NCBI GenBank assembly: GCA_900319885.1 | Contig: ONQH01000033.1 | Span: 1-9,543 of the forward strand | DNA length: 9,543 bases | Source: Candidatus Avelusimicrobium ruminicola | GTDB lineage: Bacteria > Elusimicrobiota > Elusimicrobia > Elusimicrobiales > Elusimicrobiaceae | Reading direction: 5' to 3' | In this document: in pieces, positions 1 through 5,742 of the stretch | Layout of the letters: the number at the start of each line of letters is the position of its first letter | Position numbering within the stretch: the first letter of the stretch is position 1 | Program-made: the position numbers and the translations under genes | Notes under the pieces: generated by a model | The model's database searches: none | Told to the model about the DNA's origin: nothing | Seen by the model: only the letters and a program-made list of their open reading frames with translations

Positions 1-183
1 GCGATGATTGAGGCCACCAAACGAGGTAGCATCTCCATCATTGGTGGGGGGGACAGCGTAAACGTCCTCAAAAAAGGCAAAATTGACCAAAAAGCCTTCT
101 CTCACGTTTCTACCGGCGGTGGTGCCAGTATGGAATTTGTGGAAGGGAAAGAACTCCCCGGCTTAGTGGCTTTAGCCAAATAA
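1..183 (+). CDS. pgk: Phosphoglycerate kinase, C-terminal end (partial)
   Basis: Glycolytic enzyme that transfers the acyl phosphate of 1,3-bisphosphoglycerate to ADP in the cytosol. Only the last 60 residues are present; the gene enters from the left edge in frame 1 and stops at TAA 181-183. The fragment contains the nucleotide-site GGGDS motif (about residues 15-19 of the fragment) and the near C-terminal signature [11 protein letters not shown] followed by an E-GKELPG stretch, both highly conserved in this family. The natural end of the family lies just after this signature, so the 3' end is intact. A strong hairpin terminator follows 10 bases after the stop, so it probably ends its transcript here and secG is transcribed separately. 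Confidence 0.96.
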   Translation, partial: AMIEATKRGSISIIGGGDSVNVLKKGKIDQKAFSHVSTGGGASMEFVEGKELPGLVALAK

Positions 184-192
184 TAATATTTG

Positions 193-227
193 AACTATCC
201 CTCGGTTTATACCGGGGGATAGTTTTG
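193..227 (+). terminator. Rho-independent terminator after pgk
   Basis: A 14-bp stem (193-206 with 211-224, one T:G pair) closes a TTAT tetraloop, with a T run at 223-226. It lies 10 bases after the pgk stop and before the secG promoter. Confidence 0.9.
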
Positions 228-243
228 TATGCTTAAAAATTTG

Positions 244-249
244 TATAAT
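244..249 (+). promoter_or_regulatory. -10 box of the secG promoter
   Basis: A perfect TATAAT between the pgk terminator and secG predicts a start near 256 and a leader of about 20 nt. No good -35 hexamer is seen 16-18 bases upstream, where the sequence overlaps the end of the terminator. An AGGAG ribosome site at 266-270 lies 7 bases before the ATG. Confidence 0.6.
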
Positions 250-277
250 GTAGGCATATTGATTTAGGAGAGTATAC

Positions 278-571
278 ATGTACGGACTTATTTTAACGTT
301 GCACTTTATTGCTTGTGTCTTGTTAATTTTAATCGTTTTATTACAAAGCGGAAAAGGCTCTGCCGCCGGTATTTTTGGCGCTTCCGGGGCTGATAACTTA
401 TTTGCAAGTCCCACGGCTTTTAACGCAATCAACAAGTTTACCGCCGTATTGGCTGTAATTATTATGTGCACGTCTATTGCTTTGACGATTGCCTCCAACA
501 AAGCACGTACAACGTCGGTACTTGATAACGTAGAAATTCCGGCCTCTGCACCTGCCACACCGGCAAAGTAG
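278..571 (+). CDS. secG: Preprotein translocase subunit SecG
   Basis: Small inner-membrane subunit of the SecYEG channel, which assists protein export. The 97-residue product has the family layout: a first membrane helix at about residues 2-22, the cytoplasmic-loop signature LLQSGKGSAAGIFG at 21-34 with its usual Gly/Ser-rich continuation, and a second helix at about 53-72. A polar tail rich in Ala and Pro follows. The length is typical. The ATG at 278 is supported by the AGGAG site 7 bases upstream. It has its own -10 box after the pgk terminator, and no terminator separates it from the downstream tRNA gene, so co-transcription with the tRNA is possible. Confidence 0.95.
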   Translation: MYGLILTLHFIACVLLILIVLLQSGKGSAAGIFGASGADNLFASPTAFNAINKFTAVLAVIIMCTSIALTIASNKARTTSVLDNVEIPASAPATPAK

Positions 572-621
572 GTTGCATAGGTCCACGAAGTTTTGTAAAA
601 TAATTAGGTAGTCCCTCGTAG

Positions 622-627
622 TACAAT
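622..627 (+). promoter_or_regulatory. Possible -10 box for tRNA-Leu
   Basis: TACAAT lies 10 bases before the mature tRNA 5' end, which would place a start near 634. No convincing -35 is seen at normal spacing, so read-through from secG is an equal possibility. Confidence 0.3.
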
Positions 628-637
628 TTGCGTTTTC

Positions 638-719
638 GCGCAGGTGGCGGAATTGGTATACGCGTGCGTTTGAGGGGCGCATGCCGCAAGGCTTGAGGGT
701 TCGAGTCCCTCTCTGCGCA
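638..719 (+). tRNA. tRNA-Leu (anticodon GAG)
   Basis: The full class II cloverleaf can be folded by eye. The acceptor stem is 638-644 with 712-718 (one G:U). The D stem is 647-649 with 661-663. The anticodon stem is 665-669 with 677-681, with loop 670-676 and anticodon GAG at 672-674. The long variable arm is 682-694. The T stem is 695-699 with 707-711, with loop TTCGAGT. The discriminator base is A719, as expected for leucine. CCA is not encoded. It should read CUC and CUU codons. It sits 66 bases after secG and is followed by a terminator. Confidence 0.96.
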
Positions 720-724
720 AATTT

Positions 725-751
725 AAAAACTAGGCTTTTGCCTAGTTTTTT
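725..751 (+). terminator. Terminator after tRNA-Leu
   Basis: An 11-bp perfect stem (725-735 with 740-750) closes a TTTT loop and ends in six T residues, 6 bases after the tRNA. The A-run on the 5' arm makes it potentially active in both directions. Confidence 0.88.
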
Positions 752-764
752 AATTTATGCAGAA

Positions 765-786
765 GCACACCAACTGCTTGGTGTGC
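765..786. repeat. Palindrome copy 1 (9-bp stem hairpin)
   Basis: The arms GCACACCAA (765-773) and TTGGTGTGC (778-786) are perfectly complementary around a CTGC loop. The central 20 bases recur exactly at 923-942 in the same orientation. There is no T-tract, so it is not a typical terminator. Confidence 0.75.
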
Positions 787-922
787 GTGAGGGACGAGAA
801 AGCCGGAGCCTTATGCGAGTTTGCGTGTGAGCCGCATAGGCGAACACGAAAGGCGAGCCTGGCGAGGCGGGGCCGCGAGCGCCGCACGTCAGTAAGGCGA
901 CTTGTGGCCGAGTCTGCCTAAC
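787..922. other. GC-rich gene-free segment between two identical palindromes
   Basis: This stretch is roughly two thirds GC by hand count over 781-900, against about 40% in neighbouring genes. It has no plausible gene in any frame. It is rich in short recurring GCGAG/GGCGAG words and has partial internal pairing, for example CCTTATGCG near 789-797 range bases with CGCATAGG near 833-840, allowing a bulge. It may be a repetitive intergenic element (REP- or MITE-like) or a structured RNA. No function can be assigned from the sequence alone. Confidence 0.4.
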
Positions 923-942
923 CACACCAACTGCTTGGTGTG
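923..942. repeat. Palindrome copy 2 (8-bp stem hairpin)
   Basis: The arms CACACCAA (923-930) and TTGGTGTG (935-942) surround the loop CTGC. It is identical over 20 bases to the core of the copy at 766-785, in direct orientation, and lies 42 bases before the first transporter ATG. Confidence 0.75.
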
Positions 943-969
943 TGTGAAAAAAAGTCTAATCTCTCAAAT

Positions 970-978
970 TGCTATAAT
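970..978 (+). promoter_or_regulatory. Extended -10 promoter of the first EamA gene
   Basis: TGCTATAAT is an extended -10 element (TG at 970-971, TATAAT at 973-978). The usual 6-7 base spacing puts the transcript start at or next to the ATG at 985, so the mRNA would have almost no leader. No -35 box is evident, which fits an extended -10 promoter. Confidence 0.6.
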
Positions 979-984
979 TTAACT

Positions 985-1758
985 ATGAACTATTCCGCAT
1001 TATCAGCCGCTTGGATTTGCTGGGCATTAGTCGGTCTTTCGCCTATCATGGGCAAATATGCCGCCGGCCTGATTAGCCCGGCAGTGCTTGTCTTTTTGGG
1101 GACTTTACTGGGCGTATTATACTTTACCCCTTGGGTTACTAAAAACTACAAGTGGGGGGAATTATTTTCCCGGCAAACCTTGGGAAAATTCTTATTTATC
1201 GGCACCTTTGGCACGGCGCTACCGTTTACAGTATTATTGATTGCTCTTCACTATACCACGCCGGGAAATGCCGCTATCTTACAACAAAGCGAACTGATTT
1301 ATTCCCTCATTTTTGCGGCTATTTTTTTGCGCGAATTTCCCAGTAAAGGGCAGTTGGGGGGAAGTGCACTTATCGTGCTAGGTGTGCTGATTATTTTACT
1401 TAAAGAACAATATACCCCTCGTTGGATGGGGGATTTACTTATTGTAGGCAGTACTTGGATGTTGCAAGCCGGCTCTACTCAGCCATTTACCTTTCGCCCA
1501 ACCGCTACGTCTTGGATCGTACTAGGCTACACGGGATTTTTAAAATACGGACTAGCCATGGTAGTGTGGTACAAGGCTATCCGCGCGCTGGATTTGAGTA
1601 AAGTTACCGCCATTTATTTATCATACCCGGTTTTGTCACTTCTGTTATCGGCTTTGTTGGGACTGGATAAAATAACTCCTCACCAATTACTGGGACTAGC
1701 CATTACGTGCGCCGGGGCTTATTGGGTCAGTTTGACCGTGCAAAAAGAAGGGCATTAA
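985..1758 (+). CDS. EamA/DMT-family membrane transporter, internally shortened
   Basis: Drug/metabolite transporter superfamily membrane protein; the substrate is unknown. I chose ATG 985 (257 residues, beginning MNYSALSAAW). The in-frame GTG at 940 would add 15 hydrophilic residues and start inside the palindrome and upstream of the promoter. Family marks include FIGTFGTALPF (71-81), LIYSLIFAAIFLRE (104-117, the conserved end of the first EamA repeat) and WYKAIRALDLSK plus LSYPV in the second repeat. Compared with the next gene it lacks about 38 residues between GDLL (149-152) and WYKAIR (195-200), which removes roughly one membrane helix (number 7 of 10). The reading frame stays open, so it may be a working nine-helix variant or a decaying paralog. 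It has no Shine-Dalgarno. Confidence 0.85.
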   Translation: MNYSALSAAWICWALVGLSPIMGKYAAGLISPAVLVFLGTLLGVLYFTPWVTKNYKWGELFSRQTLGKFLFIGTFGTALPFTVLLIALHYTTPGNAAILQQSELIYSLIFAAIFLREFPSKGQLGGSALIVLGVLIILLKEQYTPRWMGDLLIVGSTWMLQAGSTQPFTFRPTATSWIVLGYTGFLKYGLAMVVWYKAIRALDLSKVTAIYLSYPVLSLLLSALLGLDKITPHQLLGLAITCAGAYWVSLTVQKEGH

Positions 1759-1772
1759 CCGTCCTAATAAAG

Positions 1773-1778
1773 TATAAT
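1773..1778 (+). promoter_or_regulatory. -10 box of the second EamA gene
   Basis: A perfect TATAAT lies in the 26-base gap between the two transporter genes, exactly 6 bases before ATG 1785, the same arrangement as at the first gene. It predicts a leaderless transcript. No -35 or Shine-Dalgarno is seen. Confidence 0.55.
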
Positions 1779-1784
1779 ATAAGT

Positions 1785-2681
1785 ATGTTTAATATTTTAC
1801 CGGTTTATGCTATTTGGTTGGCCTGGTTAGCCACCTCTATCAATGTCGTTATTTCCAAGTTGGCGGTACCGTATGCCACCTCCGCCCTTTTCTTATTTTT
1901 TACGTGTGCATTTGCTGCTTTATGTTTCCGCATTTACTTCGGTAAATCCGGCGAGTGGCAACAATTATTCCGCAAAGATGTTTGGTTAAAAGCGCTCGGC
2001 ATGGGAACTTTTGGTACGGCCCTTCCCATGACGATGTTTATGATTGCATTAAAATACACTACTCCGGTTAACGCCTCTATTGCCAACCAAGTAGAAATGA
2101 TTTATTCCCTCATCCTGGCCGCTATTTTACTCAAAGAACGCCCCACCCTTAAACAAATTGGCGGATCTATACTGATTTTGATGGGCGTCATCCTGATTAT
2201 GTTAGAAGGGGGAACGTCTATTCAGGCCAAAGGGGACTTATTAGTAATCGGCTATGTGTGGATGTATCAAGTAAGCCACATTTTTGCTAAAAAACTGCCT
2301 GCCGATTTAGCACCCCAAACCATCGCCGCCGCCCGTGCCTTTTATGCGTTACCGGCGCTGGGGTTATTAGTGCTTTGCTGGCCGCTATTAGACGGGCCGA
2401 TTGTATTGGACGTGCATGCCGCCCCGTTATGGATTATTTTAGTAGTCAGCGCGATTATAAACTATTTCTTAGGCAATTCTTTTTGGTATAAAGCCATCCG
2501 TAATATGGACTTAAGCAAAGCCACGGCTATTATCCTTTCTTACCCGGTAGGTACGTATATTTTATCGGTTGCTTTCGGGCAAGATAAAGTTACTTTACCT
2601 AAAATTATAGGGATGATATTGGCTGTAGGCGGTGCATATATTGTTACGGGAATTGTAAAAGCAAAGGGAGCAAACCAATGA
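1785..2681 (+). CDS. EamA/DMT-family membrane transporter
   Basis: Ten-helix drug/metabolite transporter superfamily protein in the cytoplasmic membrane; the substrate cannot be told from sequence. The start at ATG 1785 gives 298 residues, the usual family length. Upstream in-frame codons back to 1707 overlap the previous gene and precede the promoter. The two EamA repeats are visible. The first ends in MIYSLILAAILLKERPTLKQIGGSILILMG-type sequence (105-134), of which the KERPT and GG parts are family hallmarks. The second ends in ATAIILSYPV (246-255) and TLPKIIGMILAVGGAYIV (270-287). It is a clear paralog of the gene just upstream, sharing GTFGTALP, ALxYTTP, GDLL, WYKAIR and MDLSKATAI/LDLSKVTAI. 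Its stop overlaps the next start (ATGA at 2678-2681), so it is co-transcribed with the HAD gene. Confidence 0.92.
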   Translation: MFNILPVYAIWLAWLATSINVVISKLAVPYATSALFLFFTCAFAALCFRIYFGKSGEWQQLFRKDVWLKALGMGTFGTALPMTMFMIALKYTTPVNASIANQVEMIYSLILAAILLKERPTLKQIGGSILILMGVILIMLEGGTSIQAKGDLLVIGYVWMYQVSHIFAKKLPADLAPQTIAAARAFYALPALGLLVLCWPLLDGPIVLDVHAAPLWIILVVSAIINYFLGNSFWYKAIRNMDLSKATAIILSYPVGTYILSVAFGQDKVTLPKIIGMILAVGGAYIVTGIVKAKGANQ

Positions 2682-3526
2682 AAAAACTCGTTTTATTTGA
2701 TTTAGACGGAACCCTCGTTACGACGGGAGGAGCCGGTTGCCAGGCCCTTATTAAAGGCGCCGAAAAACTCTATGGCAAAAAGCCGGCCTTTGAACATTCC
2801 CTGATTTCCGGCCGCACCGATTTAGATAATTTTACAATTGTGTATGGCCTACTACATAAAGGCAAAAAACCTTCCAAAACCGAGTTGAAAAAAATGGAAA
2901 AAGCGTATGTAGACCAACTACCTACCGAGGTGCATGCTTTGGTCCGCGCTAAAAAATACGATCTTATTGCCGGTGTAGATAAATTCTTAAAAGATTTATC
3001 CAAACAGAAAGACATTGTGCTCGCCTTAGGTACCGGAAATGTAGAAAAAGGAGCCTATATTAAATTGGAGCCCAGCGGTCTTGGTAAATACTTCACCTTT
3101 GGCGGTTGGGGGACTGACGGACATACGCGCGAAGATATGCTCAAAGCCGCTGTGAAACGTGCCGAAAAGAAATTCAAAACTAAATTTGAACCCGACCAAG
3201 TATATGTTATCGGTGACACTCACCGCGATATCTGTGCCGCCAAAAACTGCGGTTTTCACAATGCGGTAATTACTACAGGCTTAGGGGACCCGAAAAAGAT
3301 TTTCCGGGCCGCCGCGGAATTAGAAGTAAAAGATTTCAAAGATCCCATGTTGCCGGTATGGCTGGGGCTCAAGGCTGATCCCAAAGGGGTCAAACGCGGA
3401 CGTTATATTATGCCGGCCAGCGCGATTGAACACGTGTTCTTCAGCCGCACCGGCATTGATGAAGACCGTCTGAAAATGCTTCGTATTAAAAAATATGAAG
3501 ATTTATCATCCGGCACTATTATGTAA
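2678..3526 (+). CDS. HAD-superfamily hydrolase, phosphoglycolate-phosphatase-like
   Basis: Cytosolic phosphatase of the haloacid dehalogenase superfamily, 282 residues; the substrate is unknown. Motif I is DLDGTL (8-13), with the nucleophile Asp8 and acid/base Asp10. Motif II is Thr119 in LALGTGN. Motif III is Lys129 in the KLEPSGLGKYF stretch. Motif IV is GDTHRD (179-184), with metal-binding Asp180 and Asp184. All catalytic residues are present. The helical insert after motif I (about 20-95) indicates a type I cap. The last about 55 residues (228-282) extend past the usual HAD core and are rich in Lys, Arg and Asp; I cannot assign them. GGGAG at 2665-2669 acts as ribosome site. It overlaps the upstream transporter by 4 bases and is followed 9 bases later by the cyclodeaminase-like gene. 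Confidence 0.88.
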   Translation: MKKLVLFDLDGTLVTTGGAGCQALIKGAEKLYGKKPAFEHSLISGRTDLDNFTIVYGLLHKGKKPSKTELKKMEKAYVDQLPTEVHALVRAKKYDLIAGVDKFLKDLSKQKDIVLALGTGNVEKGAYIKLEPSGLGKYFTFGGWGTDGHTREDMLKAAVKRAEKKFKTKFEPDQVYVIGDTHRDICAAKNCGFHNAVITTGLGDPKKIFRAAAELEVKDFKDPMLPVWLGLKADPKGVKRGRYIMPASAIEHVFFSRTGIDEDRLKMLRIKKYEDLSSGTIM

Positions 3527-3535
3527 AGGAACGCT

Positions 3536-4108
3536 ATGAATTGGAACCAGGGCGCAGAACAATTTTTAACGGCACTTTCTTCCGCCGAACCAACACCCGG
3601 AGGGGGGGCCGCTGCCGCCATGGCCGGGGCCATGGGTTGTGCGCTTATCTTGATGTCCATCGGCACCACTCTTAAACGCAAAAGTACCCCGCAAGAGCAC
3701 AAAGATTCCTTGCAAAAAGCACAACAAAAATTTTCCGGGCTACACGTTTCTCTAAAAAAACTGATGGAACAGGATGCCCAAGCCTATGAAACCTACATGA
3801 CCGCACGCCGGTTACCGCTTCAGGAAACCACCCGCGAACAGGCCCTGCAAGATGCCCTATGGTTTGCTGCTTGTGTTCCCGCGGATATTGCCGCAACTTC
3901 CGTGCAGGCTTTACAGGAGCTACATACGCTTGAGCCCTTGATTGCACCTATTATTTTGTCCGATATTTTTTGCGCCAAACATCTGCTAAAATCCGCTATT
4001 ATGTGCGGTATAGAAAATATACAAATCAATTTACAGGGTATTACAGACCCAACACGCGTTGAAAATTTACAAAACCAAATACACACTTTTGAGAGGGAAA
4101 TAAAATGA
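3536..4108 (+). CDS. Stand-alone cyclodeaminase/cyclohydrolase-family protein (FTCD-C-like)
   Basis: A 190-residue all-helical protein resembling the C-terminal domain of formiminotransferase-cyclodeaminase and the methenyl-tetrahydrofolate cyclohydrolase FchA family, which act on 5,10-methenyl- or formimino-tetrahydrofolate. Visible marks are the N-terminal PTPGGGAAAAMAGAMG (19-34), the family's folate-binding Gly-rich turn, the LMEQDAQAYE stretch (77-86) with its conserved Asp, and the C-terminal LSDIFCAKHLLKSAIMCG-type helix leading to QINL (141-166). No formiminotransferase domain is attached and no other folate gene is nearby, so the exact reaction is uncertain. The ribosome site AAAGGA is at 3525-3530. 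The stop overlaps the next start (ATGA at 4105-4108). Confidence 0.82.
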   Translation: MNWNQGAEQFLTALSSAEPTPGGGAAAAMAGAMGCALILMSIGTTLKRKSTPQEHKDSLQKAQQKFSGLHVSLKKLMEQDAQAYETYMTARRLPLQETTREQALQDALWFAACVPADIAATSVQALQELHTLEPLIAPIILSDIFCAKHLLKSAIMCGIENIQINLQGITDPTRVENLQNQIHTFEREIK

Positions 4109-5667
4109 GTCAAACGCCCCACAAACGCAGCGGGATGTTAAGCACTATTTACAATATGCTACCCGGCATTGACAACGATTATGCCGCTAAACTCGTTTAC
4201 ACCCTGGAAGACAAAAAAACGTTGGAAGAACTCCAGCAAGATATTGCCGATTTGGCTACGCAATTAAATTCAGACTCTCCCATGACGGATACCTTAATTG
4301 CTAAAATGATGCTGGATGAGTGTACCCTCTCGGCCGCGTTGCGCCAACTGCGTATTTACAATAATTCCACTTCTATTACAGAATTATGCGCTGCCTTAGA
4401 TATCCCGGCACAAGATACGGGAAAACTTTTGGAAACCTATGCCTCTTTTTCCTCACGCCATTACTTTGATGAAGCCTTTGAACAGGCGGTTGAAAAAATA
4501 GAAGAAGAAAACTTATCCGACGAAGAAAAGGCACGCCGGGCCCTTGCCACTTTGCTTCAAACCTGTCAAGAATTGGCCCAGCGGGATGCCCAAACCATTG
4601 CCACCAACCGTACGGATATTTTTAAGTTAGCCGACGAATATCACTTACCCGTCAAACTAACAGCCGAACTGGAACTATTATATTCCCAACCTTCCAGCAT
4701 TTTATTCAAACCCGAATTTGAACGTTTACTAACCCAGTTACAGACATATAATCCCAAAGTAACGTTATGCGCCTCCTTGGCGGCCCGTACCATGCTGGGG
4801 CAGATTACGGCCAAAGACGCCCAAGATATTGCGTTAACTTCTAAATTACTTAATGATGAATTGTTAGAGGACGACTTACTCATTATTGCCTGCCGCTATT
4901 TAAAAGTAAAAACACCCCAAGATATAGCGGCCGCTTATGATGCCGTACTTAAAAAATTACCTTATGTGGATAACCCGGAAGAAAATTTTGGATTAGCGGT
5001 GCGTGTCTTGTTAGACGGTACTCCCGCCAGTTTTCAACAGGCAACTCAAGCGGCCACCTTAAAGCGCAATTGTGAGATCCTTAGACGTACCTTAACCAAA
5101 AACACGTTGTATGACGGGTTTGAATACGAATTAGCCCACCATTACGCCGGCAAAAAGACAAGCAGCCAACTGGACCGGGAAATGCAAGATTTACTTAAAT
5201 CATTACCGCACTATGCTCAAGAAAATGAGAATAAAGAACTGGCTTGTAAAGTATTGCTGGGCTCCATTACACTAGAAGATGCCAACGCCCAAGCATGCTA
5301 TATGCAAAATATGAAAGCCACTTCGGTTACCCAAGGCTTGACTCCTAATTTAATGAAACACTATTTAGGAACTAAATCAGCCAAAGAGTTAGTAAAATTT
5401 TTTAATAAATCCCTAGCTCCATTTACGTTTTGGAAATCCAATCGCGAAAAGCACCTCTTTGCTTTACATACCATGATAGATGAACTAAATGGAGTCTATA
5501 ATAGACAAGTGACAGATTTTGTATTAGAAATGTTAGAAAACGGGTCTTCCATAGAGGTACTGACGGATATGATTAGCACTATTCGTCAAACCAAGCGTTC
5601 CCCTAAGCAATTACAAACGCTGTTAGAAGGATACCGCGTCGCACGCGCCAAAACAAAATCCATATAA
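4105..5667 (+). CDS. Unknown protein, probable helical repeat (solenoid)
   Basis: A 520-residue protein I do not recognise. It has no signal peptide or membrane helix and is probably cytosolic. By eye it is built from helical units of about 72-92 residues. One unit landmark is a hydrophobic helix ending in a turn: MLDECT (69-74), MLGQIT (230-235), LLDGTP (302-307), LLGSIT (384-389), MLENGS (476-481). The second is a helix with an aromatic or Tyr-Leu/Gly turn then T/S-x-x-x-L: ACRYLKVKTPQDI (262-274), AHHYAGKKTSSQL (344-356), MKHYLGTKSAKEL (417-429). The best-matched units are about 215-290, 291-373 and 374-445. It is translationally coupled to the cyclodeaminase-like gene (4-base overlap; GAGAGGGA ribosome site at 4090-4097) and is the last gene of the operon. 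The role is unknown; a scaffold or binding function is inference from the repeat fold only. Confidence 0.75.
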   Translation: MSQTPHKRSGMLSTIYNMLPGIDNDYAAKLVYTLEDKKTLEELQQDIADLATQLNSDSPMTDTLIAKMMLDECTLSAALRQLRIYNNSTSITELCAALDIPAQDTGKLLETYASFSSRHYFDEAFEQAVEKIEEENLSDEEKARRALATLLQTCQELAQRDAQTIATNRTDIFKLADEYHLPVKLTAELELLYSQPSSILFKPEFERLLTQLQTYNPKVTLCASLAARTMLGQITAKDAQDIALTSKLLNDELLEDDLLIIACRYLKVKTPQDIAAAYDAVLKKLPYVDNPEENFGLAVRVLLDGTPASFQQATQAATLKRNCEILRRTLTKNTLYDGFEYELAHHYAGKKTSSQLDREMQDLLKSLPHYAQENENKELACKVLLGSITLEDANAQACYMQNMKATSVTQGLTPNLMKHYLGTKSAKELVKFFNKSLAPFTFWKSNREKHLFALHTMIDELNGVYNRQVTDFVLEMLENGSSIEVLTDMISTIRQTKRSPKQLQTLLEGYRVARAKTKSI

Positions 5668-5684
5668 AGGGTTTCAAAGGGCGT

Positions 5685-5690
5685 TATAAT
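5685..5690 (+). promoter_or_regulatory. -10 box before the GYF-domain gene
   Basis: A perfect TATAAT in the 75-base gap after the repeat-protein gene gives an expected start near 5697 and a leader of about 46 nt. No convincing -35 is seen. The ribosome site is AGGGTGAGAG ending about 5 bases before ATG 5743. Confidence 0.5.
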
Positions 5691-5742
5691 TTGCTATGCT
5701 GTTATCATACCGTTATCTATCTTTATTACAGGGTGAGAGTTT

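Noticed and set aside
172..689. Minus-strand open frames across secG and the tRNA
   Set aside because: They are antisense shadows of secG and tRNA-Leu with no ribosome site or recognisable protein features.
765..942. CRISPR-like array from the two palindromic copies
   Set aside because: There are only two copies, spaced 157 bases apart, with no spacer regularity and no cas genes.
940..984. GTG-940 start adding 15 residues to the first EamA protein
   Set aside because: It begins inside the palindromic repeat, adds a hydrophilic stretch before the first membrane helix, lies upstream of the extended -10 box and has no ribosome site.
1707..1784. Upstream extension of the second EamA gene into the first
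   Set aside because: The 26 extra residues overlap the end of the preceding coding region and precede the TATAAT box; the product from ATG 1785 has the normal family length.
3600..3610. Run of G residues in the cyclodeaminase-like gene (a similar run occurs at 45-52 in pgk) as a phase-variation site
   Set aside because: Each run encodes a conserved Gly-rich motif and is short; housekeeping-type genes are unlikely phase-variable loci.
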